From a virus, in IMG/VR virus record IMGVR_UViG_3300036402_000062, positions 1 to 64,000 of that record: a stretch of 64,000 nt of DNA; one strand, 5' to 3'. A model generated the notes under the pieces. That model made no database searches. It saw only the letters and a program-made list of their open reading frames with translations, and was not told where the DNA came from. Shown here piece after piece: positions 29,481 through 38,103 of this stretch (the stretch's first letter is position 1; each line of letters starts with the position of its first letter). The position numbers and the translations under genes were made by a program.

Positions 29481-29743
29481 AGCACAAGGTCCCCGAACTA
29501 GAAGGCGCGCTGCTGGATGCGGCGGTGGCGAAGGCGCGAGGAAATGACCCCGATCCATTCGGCGCATCGTTGACCATGCAGGGCATGAACCTCTACGAGA
29601 AAGAGGGCATCGCGGTCGACACGCTGTGCTCGCCGCCGGTCGCCAAAGGCTGGAATTGCACGATGACGGGCAGCACGCCCCGGATCGCTGCCATGCGCGC
29701 CTACGTCGCCAGCAAGTTCGGGGAAGAGGTGGAACTTCCATGA
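29477..29743 (+). CDS. NinX/DUF2591-like phage protein
   Basis: 88 residues, ATGA start. The opening VPELEGALLDAAVAKARG is the hallmark of DUF2591/NinX-type proteins; the SPPVAKGWNCTMTGSTPRIAAMRAYVASKFG ending also fits. Common in nin-like regions; function unknown. Confidence 0.6.
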   Translation: MKHKVPELEGALLDAAVAKARGNDPDPFGASLTMQGMNLYEKEGIAVDTLCSPPVAKGWNCTMTGSTPRIAAMRAYVASKFGEEVELP

Positions 29744-29994
29744 TGATCATCAGCAAGGAAATGATGGCCGACGAGCAGGCGTTGCGCCAGTACGTGAACC
29801 TGACCCCGGGCACACACCGCCTGCAGTCCGTTGACGGTTACTGGAAGCTATGGCGCGCCGACGAAGCCCAGGGCCAGATGCATGTCATCACCAACCGGTT
29901 CTGGGATTTTTGGGACGGTTCCGCGTGGCGGCCCGTGTCCGAGTGGGCGGAATGGTGGAAGGCGCAGCACTTGAACGGGCTGCCAGGGGTGTAG
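29740..29994 (+). CDS. Hypothetical Trp-rich protein
   Basis: 84 residues starting MMIISKEMMADEQALRQYV, with many Trp (FWDFWDGSAW, EWAEWWKAQ). Last gene before the late control region. Unknown. Confidence 0.55.
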   Translation: MMIISKEMMADEQALRQYVNLTPGTHRLQSVDGYWKLWRADEAQGQMHVITNRFWDFWDGSAWRPVSEWAEWWKAQHLNGLPGV

Positions 29995-29995
29995 C

Positions 29996-30024
29996 TTGCC
30001 CTGCTTGACAGGCTGTGCAACAAT
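29996..30024 (+). promoter_or_regulatory. Candidate late promoter
   Basis: TTGCCC (29996-30001), 17-base spacer, AACAAT (30019-30024): each hexamer matches four of six consensus bases. With the terminator about 120 bases downstream and a Q-like gene upstream it mimics the lambda pR'-tR' arrangement, giving a short leader RNA unless antitermination occurs. Confidence 0.4.
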
Positions 30025-30147
30025 CGCGCCCAGACCGCGCAACCCTCAGAGAGACGCGGGCGCCTAGAGCGCAAAGGCCAACGCCTCACCCCGCTGCCCG
30101 CAAGGGCCGAGACCTTCAGGGGAGAGCCGCCGGCGCAAGATTCCAGA

Positions 30148-30175
30148 AGCCCGCCACTGTGCGGGCTTTGTCGTT
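30148..30175 (+). terminator. Terminator downstream of the candidate late promoter
   Basis: AGCCCGC, six-base loop, GCGGGCT, then TTGTCGTT. The T-run is imperfect, suitable for regulated readthrough. Confidence 0.65.
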
Positions 30176-30234
30176 CCGCGACGCAGCTGGTGTGGCGAAC
30201 GGGCCTTCACCCCGTTGAGCGGGGATCGAAATAC
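30176..30234 (+). other. tRNA-like hairpin sequence before tRNA-Gly
   Basis: AACGGG and CCCGTT close a seven-base loop CCTTCAC, like a Glu anticodon arm with position 33 changed to C. Flanking CCGCG and CGCGG could pair, but T-arm pairing is poor and the 3' end overlaps the tRNA-Gly acceptor. Could be a decayed tRNA or chance. Confidence 0.2.
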
Positions 30235-30309
30235 GCGGCCAAGGTGACGGGATCACCGCGGGGCCTTCCAAGCCTTCGACATGGAGTTCGATTCTCCATG
30301 GCCGCTCCA
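30235..30309 (+). tRNA. tRNA-Gly (anticodon UCC)
   Basis: Seven-pair acceptor GCGGCCA with TGGCCGC, discriminator T and encoded CCA (30307-30309). The anticodon loop CTTCCAA (30265-30271) sits on a five-pair stem with two G-T pairs; the variable region is five bases; the T arm TGGAG-TTCGATT-CTCCA is perfect. The D arm is compact and position 8 is A rather than T, so it is divergent. The 3' half resembles E. coli glyT. It would be part of the late transcript leader and may support late translation of GGA codons. Confidence 0.8.
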
Positions 30310-30619
30310 GTATTCGGCGCGAAAAGCCGGCAGGATGAAGTCGCAGGGGCCCGCGCGAGCATGCGCTGCAAACCCCAGTTCGAGATCTCGGACACCGCGA
30401 CCGCTCCCTGCTGCCCCGTTTCGACGGCCGCCGAACCTTTCACGCAGCGCCATCCCCCGCAAATCCGGCACTTCACTGAACCCCGGGCAAACCTTCCCAT
30501 GGGCGAGGCCAAGCCGGCCCCAACCGCAGGCGGGCAAGCAGCGGCGCGGATTCTGGGCGAACTCGGATGCAAGCCGAGAGGGGCCGCCCAAGGCCGCATC
30601 TACACATGGAGAGCCTCCA
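30310..30619 (+). other. 310 bases without a supported gene
   Basis: Reading frames are open through here but peptides are Pro/Ser/Arg-rich and begin without ribosome sites. I looked for a second tRNA and found none convincing. A GGAG site at the end serves the 30620 gene. Confidence 0.5.
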
Positions 30620-31246
30620 ATGAGCACCATCGACTGCTTTCTGCTGGAAGAGACCGAGCGGGTCAGCCACAAGCTGCGCCGCTACGCGAAGCACGGGAGC
30701 GCAGGCCGGGAGTGCTCCGCGTCCGGGCTCGGCTACCACAATGCCGAGACCTTCCTGGGCGTGGCGATCGCGCCGCGTGATGCCGTGGAACGCGGGCAGG
30801 ACGTGCCGGACACACCGCGGGAGGATGCGCGCTGGCCAGCGCAGTGCGCCTGCGGCTACGCGTTCGCGGCGGATGACGAGTGGCAGGACTTCACCCGCCG
30901 CCTCTACCGCCGCACCGACACCGGCGAAGAAATGAGCCTGCGCGATGCTCCGGCAGGCGCGATGTGGTTCGCGGACTGGCTGAGCGACCACAAGGGATAC
31001 CGCGGTCCCGATGGGCGCACCTTGGTGGTGAAGCTGCCGCCGGACGGCCAGGAATGGATCGTCGATAGCCGCGCCAGCAACTGCACGATGCCGGACGACA
31101 CCGAGCACAAGTGCTGGGTGCGTCACGGGGACGCGCCGAACATCACGGTGGACAAGAACGGCCACACGTGCGCCGCCGGCGCGGGCAGCATCGCCACGCC
31201 CAAGTATCACGGCTTCCTGCGCGGCGGCAAGCTGCTGGAGTGCTGA
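30620..31246 (+). CDS. Conserved phage hypothetical protein
   Basis: 208 residues from ATG at 30620. CACGYAFAADDEWQDFTRRLYRR, GEEMSLRDAPAGAMWFADW and HKCWVRHGDAPN form a strongly patterned soluble protein seen in late-leader regions of related phages. Two Cys at QCACG could bind metal. Function unknown. Confidence 0.7.
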   Translation: MSTIDCFLLEETERVSHKLRRYAKHGSAGRECSASGLGYHNAETFLGVAIAPRDAVERGQDVPDTPREDARWPAQCACGYAFAADDEWQDFTRRLYRRTDTGEEMSLRDAPAGAMWFADWLSDHKGYRGPDGRTLVVKLPPDGQEWIVDSRASNCTMPDDTEHKCWVRHGDAPNITVDKNGHTCAAGAGSIATPKYHGFLRGGKLLEC

Positions 31247-31248
31247 CC

Positions 31249-31527
31249 ATGGTGAAGATCCAGACCGGCAACGAGCTCGGAACGGCCATCCTCAAGGCGC
31301 TGGGCATTACCGAGAAGGGCGTGTTGCGCGTGCAGATCGACTGCCAGTCGAACGAGCTCGCCACCGTCACATTGATCCGCGTGGTGGGCCAGGACGAGCA
31401 GGGCAAGCTGCTGGCGGAGCTGGACGGCTTCGTCCTGGACAGGAAGCCCGAGGACCCCAACGTGCAGGCGATGGAGACAGTCGCCCGCAACCTGTTGAAG
31501 GCGCACGACGCCGGCTCCGGCCGCTGA
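31249..31527 (+). CDS. Hypothetical protein
   Basis: 92 residues starting MVKIQTGNELGTAILKALG. Alternating strands and helices (VLRVQIDCQSNELATVTLIRVV). Resembles small proteins near lysis genes. Unknown. Confidence 0.6.
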   Translation: MVKIQTGNELGTAILKALGITEKGVLRVQIDCQSNELATVTLIRVVGQDEQGKLLAELDGFVLDRKPEDPNVQAMETVARNLLKAHDAGSGR

Positions 31528-31533
31528 CGGCAG

Positions 31534-31899
31534 ATGTCGGCGGTGATCGATTCCCCTGGCGCTGCGCTCGTACGAGAGGCGAACCGCGCCAGCATGCTGC
31601 TGGACCCGCCACCGCATCGGCGGCCACTGGCACCTTCCCAAGAAAGGCAGGCCCAGGTGGCTGAAATCGACCCTCAGGAGTTCGGGCGTTTGCAGGCCCA
31701 GGTGGAGCAGTTGATCAGGTCCAACGCGGTGCTCACCGAGGCGGTCACCGGTTTGAACGTGGTGATCCAGTCCATGCAGCTGCAGATGGCGGAAGCCAAG
31801 GGCGGCTGGAAGACGCTGATGATCCTCGGTGGCGCGTCGGCGTCGCTGGGCGGCCTGGTCACGGGAGTGCTGTCCCACTTCATGGGCAAGGGCGGCTGA
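31534..31899 (+). CDS. Holin-like coiled-coil membrane protein
   Basis: Up to 121 residues from 31534; a GTG at 31657 would give a compact 80-residue form. Coiled coil (FGRLQAQVEQLIRSNAVLTEAV) then a C-terminal hydrophobic helix (LMILGGASASLGGLVTGVLSHF). The layout and position directly before the endolysin suggest an accessory holin or pinholin. Confidence 0.6.
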   Translation: MSAVIDSPGAALVREANRASMLLDPPPHRRPLAPSQERQAQVAEIDPQEFGRLQAQVEQLIRSNAVLTEAVTGLNVVIQSMQLQMAEAKGGWKTLMILGGASASLGGLVTGVLSHFMGKGG

Positions 31900-32411
31900 T
31901 GGACTTCGATGCCGCATTCGAACGCCTGATCGACCCGGCGCGCGAGGGAAGCGCCTTGTCCCTGGACCCCAAGGACCGGGGGAACTGGACCGGCGGAGAG
32001 CAGGGCAAGGGCAAGCTCCTCGGCTCGAAGTACGGCGTCAGCGCCATGAGCTACCCGGGCGAGGACATCGCCGGGCTGACGGTGCAGCGGGCGAAAGACA
32101 TCTACCGCCGCGACTACTGGGGCCCGGCCGGCTGCGACGCCGCACCGGCGTGCATCAAGTTCGACCTGTTCGACATGGCCGTGAACAGCGGCAAAGGCAA
32201 CGCGATTCGTTGCCTGCAGCGTGCGTGCGGCGAGGCGCAGGACGGCGTTCTCGGGCCGCGCACGCTGGCGGCGGTGCAGTCGATGCCGGCATTCCGGCTG
32301 GCAGCCCGCTTCAACGGGGCTCGCCTGATGTTCATGGCGGAGCTCCCGACCTGGCCCGCGCATGGCCGCGGTTGGGCCCGCCGCGTCGCGGCCAACCTGC
32401 TGGAGGTGTGA
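31899..32411 (+). CDS. Endolysin, glycosyl hydrolase 108 family
   Basis: 170 residues. DFDAAFERLIDPAREG with the catalytic Glu position near 16, KYGVSAMSYPGEDIAGLTVQRAKDIYRRDYWGPAGCD, FDLFDMAVNSGKGNAIRCLQRA and DGVLGPRTLAAVQ correspond to the GH108 catalytic domain and C-terminal peptidoglycan-binding part. It cleaves the glycan backbone. No signal sequence, so export depends on the holin. Confidence 0.85.
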   Translation: MDFDAAFERLIDPAREGSALSLDPKDRGNWTGGEQGKGKLLGSKYGVSAMSYPGEDIAGLTVQRAKDIYRRDYWGPAGCDAAPACIKFDLFDMAVNSGKGNAIRCLQRACGEAQDGVLGPRTLAAVQSMPAFRLAARFNGARLMFMAELPTWPAHGRGWARRVAANLLEV

Positions 32412-32413
32412 TC

Positions 32414-32944
32414 ATGGAATGGAAAGAAGTAGGCGACTGGATCAAGGGCAACGCAGGCACTGGTGCCGCGCTCGTCGGCTCCCTGCTGACCGGCAACATC
32501 CCCGGCGCGATTGCCGCTGGCGTGTCCCTGGTCACCAGCGCCACCGGCCAGGCCACGCCCGACGCTGCGCTGGCGCAGCTGCAGAACGATCCTGTCAGCG
32601 TGCTCAAGTTGCGCGATCTGGCCTACCAGAACGAGGCCAGCATCCGCGAGCACATCCGCGAGATGACCGAGCTGGAGTTCACGGACAAGCAGGCGGAGCA
32701 CCATGAGACGCAGGAAACGATCCGTGCCGGTGACGCTGCCGAGGACAGGTTCGTGCGCTGGTCGCGACCTGGCCAGAGCCACGTCAGCCTGATCGCAGCC
32801 ATCACCTATGTGTTCGTCAAGGCCGAACCGAGCACCGAAATCCTGCTGCTGCTGCTCGCGCTGCCGTGGGCATACGCCGGGCTGCGCCAGATCGGCAAGG
32901 GCATCGAGTCCGTCGTGGCCCTGAAGACGGCGAAGATCAAATGA
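32414..32944 (+). CDS. Holin of the 3-TM / GTA-type family
   Basis: 176 residues. N-terminal Gly/Ala-rich amphipathic part (GTGAALVGSLLTGNIPGAIAAGVSLV), a charged helical middle, and a C-terminal hydrophobic pair (SLIAAITYVFV and LLLLLALPWAYAGL). This matches holins of the GTA_holin_3TM type that follow GH108 lysins. It permeabilises the inner membrane for endolysin release. Confidence 0.75.
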   Translation: MEWKEVGDWIKGNAGTGAALVGSLLTGNIPGAIAAGVSLVTSATGQATPDAALAQLQNDPVSVLKLRDLAYQNEASIREHIREMTELEFTDKQAEHHETQETIRAGDAAEDRFVRWSRPGQSHVSLIAAITYVFVKAEPSTEILLLLLALPWAYAGLRQIGKGIESVVALKTAKIK

Positions 32945-33318
32945 ACCGCGCTCGCCGCGCCTGGCGGTCCTTCCGCGCCATGCCGTCCATCGTGCAGTTC
33001 GGCGCCTACCTGGCGCTGGCCATCCTGATCATGCTGGCGCTCCCGAGCGGCGCCCGGGCAGAGGACCGCATCGCCCGCCAAGGTCACGACGAGGTCATGA
33101 TCTCCGAGAGCCCGTGCATGTTCGCCAGCGTCCTGATCGAGATCGACAAGGTCCTGCCTGGCCAGCGGGAGCAGTTCAGGCGCGCCGTGACGCACTTCGG
33201 AGGGAAGAAGTACTTCGCCTGCTGGCGTCCGATGGGCGGCGGTGCGCACCTGGTGTACGAGGACGGTGACCAAGGCATCGTGCCGTTCGCCGACTTCAAA
33301 CGGGTCCTGAGCCTCTGA
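32941..33318 (+). CDS. Periplasmic or membrane-anchored late protein
   Basis: 125 residues, ATGA start. Basic N-terminus then a hydrophobic segment (about 20-37) ending SGARAEDR, a likely signal peptide. Mature part with two Cys (ESPCMF, YFACWRP). Could be an Rz-like lysis accessory but the coiled coil of i-spanins is missing. Confidence 0.6.
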   Translation: MNRARRAWRSFRAMPSIVQFGAYLALAILIMLALPSGARAEDRIARQGHDEVMISESPCMFASVLIEIDKVLPGQREQFRRAVTHFGGKKYFACWRPMGGGAHLVYEDGDQGIVPFADFKRVLSL

Positions 33319-33323
33319 CAGCC

Positions 33324-33482
33324 ATGGCGCAGTGCACCATCACGGTCACAGCGATGGTGTCCTGGTGGGTTCGCCCGTACATCCAGGCCGTGGCGCTGTT
33401 CTCCTTCGCGACCGGTATGCAGCCCGACGTGGACAAGGTGGCCAGCACCTGCATGCGCGGTGTCCGCTTGACGTTCCGCTGA
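33324..33482 (+). CDS. Small conserved phage protein
   Basis: 52 residues, MAQCTITVTAMVSWWVRPY.. A short Trp-containing amphipathic helix and MQPDVDKVASTCMRGVRL. I recognise the pattern from late regions of Burkholderiales phages; function unknown. The stop overlaps the next ATG. Confidence 0.6.
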   Translation: MAQCTITVTAMVSWWVRPYIQAVALFSFATGMQPDVDKVASTCMRGVRLTFR

Positions 33483-33775
33483 TGTCTCCCGCCGCCTTCG
33501 CCGTCGACCGCTCCCTGCTGGTCCAGGCTGGCCAGGTCGTGAAGACCGCCTACGTGGACATATGGAAGGTGCGCCTCGCTTGCCGGGACCGCATGGCCGT
33601 GGGTGACGTCGGCAACGCGTACCAGAAGCTCCTGCAGCTGGGTGACGGCAGCATGTGGCCCTGCCCGAATGGAGAGTGGGCCGGTGACGTGTTCGTGCTG
33701 GCCGATGGTCGACATGAGTACATCGCTGCCCTAATGCTGGGACGCACGCACATCCTGGTGGCGTGGCTGGAATGA
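33482..33775 (+). CDS. Hypothetical protein
   Basis: 97 residues. Starts MSPAAFAVDRSLLVQAGQVV, alpha/beta, ending VAWLE overlapping the HNH gene start. Confidence 0.55.
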   Translation: MSPAAFAVDRSLLVQAGQVVKTAYVDIWKVRLACRDRMAVGDVGNAYQKLLQLGDGSMWPCPNGEWAGDVFVLADGRHEYIAALMLGRTHILVAWLE

Positions 33776-34086
33776 AGCTCACGACCCTGAAGTCACGCCT
33801 CGCGACCGTACCGGGCAGACTGCAGTTGGCCGCCACCCTGAGCACTCAGCGCCTGAGGGGCAGGGCAGCAGTGGAGCGCCGGGCTCGCTGGCTTCGCCTG
33901 CACCCCCTGTGCGAGCAGTGCGAGAGCGTAGGGCGGGTGACAGCAGCGGACGTGGTGGACCACCGCATCCCCCTGTGGAAGGGTGGGGCGGACGACGAGT
34001 CGAACCTGCAGTCCCTGTGCCAGACGCCGCACCACGACGAGAAGACCAAGGCCGAGGCGGCAGAACGGGCAAGGGGAGGGCAGTGA
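33772..34086 (+). CDS. HNH endonuclease adjacent to terminase
   Basis: 104 residues. LCEQCESVGRVTAADVVDHRIPLWKGGADDESNLQSLCQTPHHDEKT gives CxxC, the DH catalytic pair, N and a C..HH ending. HNH proteins at this exact position, next to the small terminase gene, are needed with terminase for cos cleavage in many cos phages. This implies cos packaging here. Confidence 0.85.
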   Translation: MKLTTLKSRLATVPGRLQLAATLSTQRLRGRAAVERRARWLRLHPLCEQCESVGRVTAADVVDHRIPLWKGGADDESNLQSLCQTPHHDEKTKAEAAERARGGQ

Positions 34087-34149
34087 GGCAGGCACACCTG
34101 CGCACCACCACGATCCTCATCGACCGGCCTGAGGCCTCCTGACACGGAC

Positions 34150-34260
34150 CAGAGGCATCGGCAGGGGGTAGGGGGGCATCGATCTTCGGGGCCTTCCGAC
34201 CGGAAACCCCATGGTTCCCCACGCGCGGAAACGAACCCCCATTTCAGATCGGGAATTCAA
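34150..34260 (+). other. Probable cos/packaging region
   Basis: 175 non-coding bases lie between the HNH and small terminase genes. They contain a G-run block (AGGGGGTAGGGGGGC near 34160-34176) and a C-run block before TerS. G-rich blocks of this type precede TerS in HNH-associated cos phages. The cut itself cannot be located by eye. Confidence 0.5.
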
Positions 34261-34689
34261 ATGGCAGGTGTGAAAGGTCGCAGCGGTGGTGCACGGCCAG
34301 GTGCCGGGCGCAAGCCGAAGGCCAAGGCGCCTGCCGCTAATCAAACGCCGCAGACGCCAGGGGTGAAAGTCACGCAGGAGCCCCAGGCCCACGGCGGGTC
34401 GCTGAAGCGCGCCAAGGCGAAGCAGCCGGACCAGACGTCCGCGTTGAATGACGGGAAGACCCGCGACCCGCTGACGTTCTTGGAGCTGGTGATCAACGAC
34501 CCGCAGGCGCCGTTGAAGGACCGAATCCGGGCTGCCGTCGCGGCGGCTCAGTACCGGCACACGAAGCGTCACGATGGCGGGAAGAAGGAAGACACTGCGG
34601 GAAAGGCCAAGGAGGCGGCCACGGGCCGGTTCTCCGCTCCGGCGGTTCCGCCGCGGCTGGCAGCTGCCGGCGGCAGGCGACTGACCTAG
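34261..34689 (+). CDS. terS: Terminase small subunit
   Basis: 142 residues. MAGVKGRSGGARPGAGRKPK is the classic TerS N-terminal basic sequence; the helical core DPLTFLELVINDPQAPLKDRIRAAVAAAQY follows. It recognises the packaging site and recruits the large subunit. Moderately long Lys/Pro linker; complete. Confidence 0.85.
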   Translation: MAGVKGRSGGARPGAGRKPKAKAPAANQTPQTPGVKVTQEPQAHGGSLKRAKAKQPDQTSALNDGKTRDPLTFLELVINDPQAPLKDRIRAAVAAAQYRHTKRHDGGKKEDTAGKAKEAATGRFSAPAVPPRLAAAGGRRLT

Positions 34690-34690
34690 C

Positions 34691-36508
34691 GTGGCGACCA
34701 AGGAGCGGGAGAAGGCGGCGAGGCGGCGCACGAAGAAGCATGCCGGCCGGCCCACGTGGAGCACGTCATGCCCCGATTGGGCAGACCGCCTGCGGCAGGG
34801 CCGCTCGATCATCCCGCCGCCGATCTACGCCGACCAGGCGCAGGCGGCACTGGCCATCTTCAAGGAATTGCGGGTCGTTGACCTGCCCGGGAAGCCCACC
34901 TTCGGGGAGTGCAGCGATCCGTGGGTGTTCGACTTCGTGGCCGCCATCTTCGGCGCCTACGACGCGGAGACGGGAAAGCAGCTGATCCGGGAGTTCTTCC
35001 TGTTGATCAGCAAGAAGAACACGAAGAGCACGATCGCCGCGGGGATCATGCTCACCGCCGTCATCCTGTGCTGGCGCGACGAAGAGGAGCACCTGATCCT
35101 CGCGCCCACAAAGGAGGTCGCGGACAACAGCTTCAAGCCGGCGGCCGGGATGATCCGGGCCGACGAGGAGCTCACAGCCCTTTTCCATGTTCAGGACCAC
35201 GTCCGGACTATCACGCACCGCGTGACCAGGGCGAGCCTGAAGGTGGTGGCAGCGGACACCGACACGGTATCCGGCAAAAAGGCCGGCCGCATCCTGGTGG
35301 ACGAGCACTGGTTGTTCGGCACCAAGGCGAATGCACAAGCCATGTTCATGGAGGCCACCGGCGGCCAGGTGTCGCGCGAAGAGGGCTGGGTCATCTACTT
35401 GTCCACCCAGAGCGACGAGCCGCCGGCAGGGGTGTTCAAGGAGAAGTTGCAGTACTACCGCGACGTGCGGGACGGAAAGATCGACGACCCGAAGTCGCTG
35501 GGCGTGCTGTACGAGTTCCCGGACGACATGCTGCAGTCCAAGGCGTACCTGGACCCGAAGAACTTCCACATCACGAACCCGAACATCGGGCGGTCGGTGA
35601 GCGCCGAGTGGCTGGAGGATCAGCTGCGCAAGGTGCAGGCGCGCACGGACGGCGCCTTCCAGCAGTTCCTCGCCAAGCACCTGAACATTCAGATCGGAAT
35701 GAACTTGGCCAGCGACCGCTGGGCGGGCGCGGACTTCTGGGAGGCCGCACAGGTTCCCGGCATAACGCTGGACACCATCCTGGAGCGCTGCGAAGTCGCT
35801 GTCGTCGGGATCGACGGCGGCGGCCTGGATGACTTGCTGGGGCTGGTGGTCTTGGGGCGCACGCGCGAGGCTGAAACTTACGAGCAGCCGTCCCACAAGG
35901 ATGAAACGGGCGCGATTGTGAAGGCACAGACCGTCACGAAGAAGCGCTGGCTGGTGTGGGCGCACGGCTGGGCGCACCGCATCGTGTTGGAGCGTCGGAA
36001 GGAAATCGCGCCCCGGCTCCTGGACTTCGTGAAGGACGGGGACCTGACGCTGGTGGGGATGCCGGGCGACGACGTCACTCAGGTGGCAGACATCGTCTGT
36101 CGGGTGCGCGACGCCGGCCTGCTACCTGAGAAGAACGCGATCGGCGTCGACGCGGCCGGCATCGGAGACATCGTCGACGAGCTCATTCAGGAGGAGCGCG
36201 GCGACTCTGAAGAGATGCAGGCCAGGATCGTTGCGATCTCGCAAGGTTGGCGGCTCAACGGAGCCATTAAGACAACGGAGCGACGGGTTGCCTCAAGGCA
36301 GCTCGCGCCGGATGACAGCGCCTTCATGGCCTGGTGCGTTTCGAACGCACGCACCGAAATGAAGGGCAGCGCCTTGACCATCACCAAGCAGGTCTCTGGC
36401 ACCGCCAAGATCGACCCGCTGATGGCGCTGTACGACGCCGTCTCGCTGATGGCGCTCAACCCCGTCGCGAAGGCGGGCCGCTCATTTTGGGAAACGGAAC
36501 CCGCCTGA
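34691..36508 (+). CDS. terL: Terminase large subunit
   Basis: 605 residues from GTG at 34691. HK97-type motor: SKKNTKST at 107-114 as the Walker A, GRILVDEHWLF near 200 as Walker B with the catalytic acid, LSTQSDEPP as coupling motif, and nuclease carboxylates at VVGIDGGGLDD (about 378) and later GVDAAGIGDIVDEL. Packages DNA and cuts at cos. Confidence 0.93.
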   Translation: MATKEREKAARRRTKKHAGRPTWSTSCPDWADRLRQGRSIIPPPIYADQAQAALAIFKELRVVDLPGKPTFGECSDPWVFDFVAAIFGAYDAETGKQLIREFFLLISKKNTKSTIAAGIMLTAVILCWRDEEEHLILAPTKEVADNSFKPAAGMIRADEELTALFHVQDHVRTITHRVTRASLKVVAADTDTVSGKKAGRILVDEHWLFGTKANAQAMFMEATGGQVSREEGWVIYLSTQSDEPPAGVFKEKLQYYRDVRDGKIDDPKSLGVLYEFPDDMLQSKAYLDPKNFHITNPNIGRSVSAEWLEDQLRKVQARTDGAFQQFLAKHLNIQIGMNLASDRWAGADFWEAAQVPGITLDTILERCEVAVVGIDGGGLDDLLGLVVLGRTREAETYEQPSHKDETGAIVKAQTVTKKRWLVWAHGWAHRIVLERRKEIAPRLLDFVKDGDLTLVGMPGDDVTQVADIVCRVRDAGLLPEKNAIGVDAAGIGDIVDELIQEERGDSEEMQARIVAISQGWRLNGAIKTTERRVASRQLAPDDSAFMAWCVSNARTEMKGSALTITKQVSGTAKIDPLMALYDAVSLMALNPVAKAGRSFWETEPA

Positions 36509-36723
36509 TGAAAAAACACCTGCAGCACATTGCAGCGCGGGCGGCCCTGGGGCTGCGGCTGCTCGGCACGGTGGCCGCAGGCCTGCGCCCGGACGCAATG
36601 ATGGCGTGCGGAGCCGCGGGCATCGCCTATGGTGCGTGGCAGATGTACCAGCCCGCAGGCTTCATCGTCGGCGGCGGGTTGCTCCTGATTGCCGGCGTGC
36701 TCGCGGCGCGGAAGGCTGCCTGA
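36508..36723 (+). CDS. Small membrane protein between terminase and portal
   Basis: 71 residues; TGATG start. Hydrophobic stretches at about 30-65 (Gly/Ala-rich, GFIVGGGLLLIAGVLAA). Small membrane proteins occur here in related phages; role unknown. Confidence 0.55.
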   Translation: MKKHLQHIAARAALGLRLLGTVAAGLRPDAMMACGAAGIAYGAWQMYQPAGFIVGGGLLLIAGVLAARKAA

Positions 36724-38099
36724 TGGGGTTCCTCGCCTCGCTCGTCGCGCCGGATCCGCAGCGCGTGAACGCCGCCTTCCAGGAAGGGTTCTGGGAGAAC
36801 TTCCTCACGAAGTCCGCTGCCGGCAAGAGCGTCTCGGTGGAGACAGCCCTGCAGGTGATGGCGGTACTCGGATGCGTGAAGGTCATCTCGGAAGACGTGG
36901 CGCAGGTCTCGCGCGGCTTGTTCAAGAAGCGCGATGGAGACTCCGGCGGTAGCGATGAGCGGCGCGATCACCAAATCGGCCGCCTGTTCTTGCGTCGCGC
37001 AAACGAGTGGCAGACCGGCTTCGAGTTCCTTGAGACGTTGGTGATCCACACAGCGTTGGCTGGGCGCTTCATCGCATTCAAGAATGTGGTGCGCGGCCAG
37101 ATTCGCGAGCTGATCCCGTTCCAGCCGCACCAGGTCGAGCCGGTGATGGTGGAAATCGCCGGCGGCCGGCGGCAGCTGGTGTACCGCGCAACGCTGAATG
37201 GCGAGTCGAAAGACCTGCCGCCGTCGGCGGTGTGGCACGTCAAGGGGCCGAGTTGGAACGGGTGGGACGGCATGGAAGTGCTGAAGCTAGCCAGGGAGGC
37301 GATCGGTCTGTCCATCGCTACCGGTGAATCTCACTCGCTGATGCACGCGAACGGCGCTCAGGCCTCGGGCATCTACAGCGTCGACGGCAACCTGGACGAC
37401 AAGCAATACAAGGCGCTGCGGGACTGGATCGACAAGTCGGTCACCGGATCGAACAAGTTCAAGCCGTTCGTGCTGGACCGCGGCGGCAAGTGGATTCAAA
37501 CCGCCATGTCGGGCGTGGATGCGCAGCACATCGAGACACGCAAGTTCCAGATCGAAGAGGTGTGCCGGGCGTTCCGCGTGATGCCCATCATGATCGGCTT
37601 CTCCGACAAGACGGCCACCTTCGCCAGCGCCGAGCAGATGTTCCAGGCGCACGTGAAGTACACGCTGGGCGCCTGGTTCCGCCGCCTCGAGGAGTCGATC
37701 GGCACGAACCTGCTGACCGACGACGAGTGGTCGCAGGGCTTCTATTTCAAGTTCCTGCCGATCTCGCTGCTGCGCGGCACGGAAAAGGACCGTGGCGAGT
37801 TCTATTACCGCATGTGGCAGATGGGCGCGCTTAACCCGAACCAGATCCGCGGGATGGAGGAGATGAACCCTTACGAGGGCGGCGACGTTTACCGTGTGCC
37901 GGTCAACATGGCTGGCACTGACGACGAGCCGAAAGACGACGTTCCCCCCGGCGGCCAGCCGGCCGAGCCGCAGAACCGCCATCGCCTCAACGTCGGCCGC
38001 GTGCTCTCCGCGCGCAACGAGCGCCGCATCCGCGACGCAGAAACCAACCTGCAGGACGTGCTCGCCGAACTGGGCGAGCAGCAGGAACCCCAGGAGTAG
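36723..38099 (+). CDS. Portal protein (HK97 family)
   Basis: 458 residues from ATG at 36723. VETALQVMAVLGCVKVISEDVAQVSRGLFKK, then the AVWHVKGPSWNGWDGMEVLKLAREAIGLS and EEVCRAFRVMPIMIGFSDKTATFASAEQM blocks are diagnostic. The C-terminal tail is hydrophilic. It forms the dodecameric DNA channel at the capsid vertex. Confidence 0.92.
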   Translation: MGFLASLVAPDPQRVNAAFQEGFWENFLTKSAAGKSVSVETALQVMAVLGCVKVISEDVAQVSRGLFKKRDGDSGGSDERRDHQIGRLFLRRANEWQTGFEFLETLVIHTALAGRFIAFKNVVRGQIRELIPFQPHQVEPVMVEIAGGRRQLVYRATLNGESKDLPPSAVWHVKGPSWNGWDGMEVLKLAREAIGLSIATGESHSLMHANGAQASGIYSVDGNLDDKQYKALRDWIDKSVTGSNKFKPFVLDRGGKWIQTAMSGVDAQHIETRKFQIEEVCRAFRVMPIMIGFSDKTATFASAEQMFQAHVKYTLGAWFRRLEESIGTNLLTDDEWSQGFYFKFLPISLLRGTEKDRGEFYYRMWQMGALNPNQIRGMEEMNPYEGGDVYRVPVNMAGTDDEPKDDVPPGGQPAEPQNRHRLNVGRVLSARNERRIRDAETNLQDVLAELGEQQEPQE

Positions 38100-38103
38100 A
38101 CCT

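Noticed and set aside
30310-30619. Second tRNA after tRNA-Gly (a GCTGCAAACC sequence resembled a Cys anticodon loop)
   Set aside because: Flanking bases do not form an anticodon stem, and no T arm pairs downstream.
32941-33318. Rz/Rz1 spanin pair
   Set aside because: No periplasmic coiled coil and no lipobox-bearing gene nested in it were found, so spanin identity is not supported.
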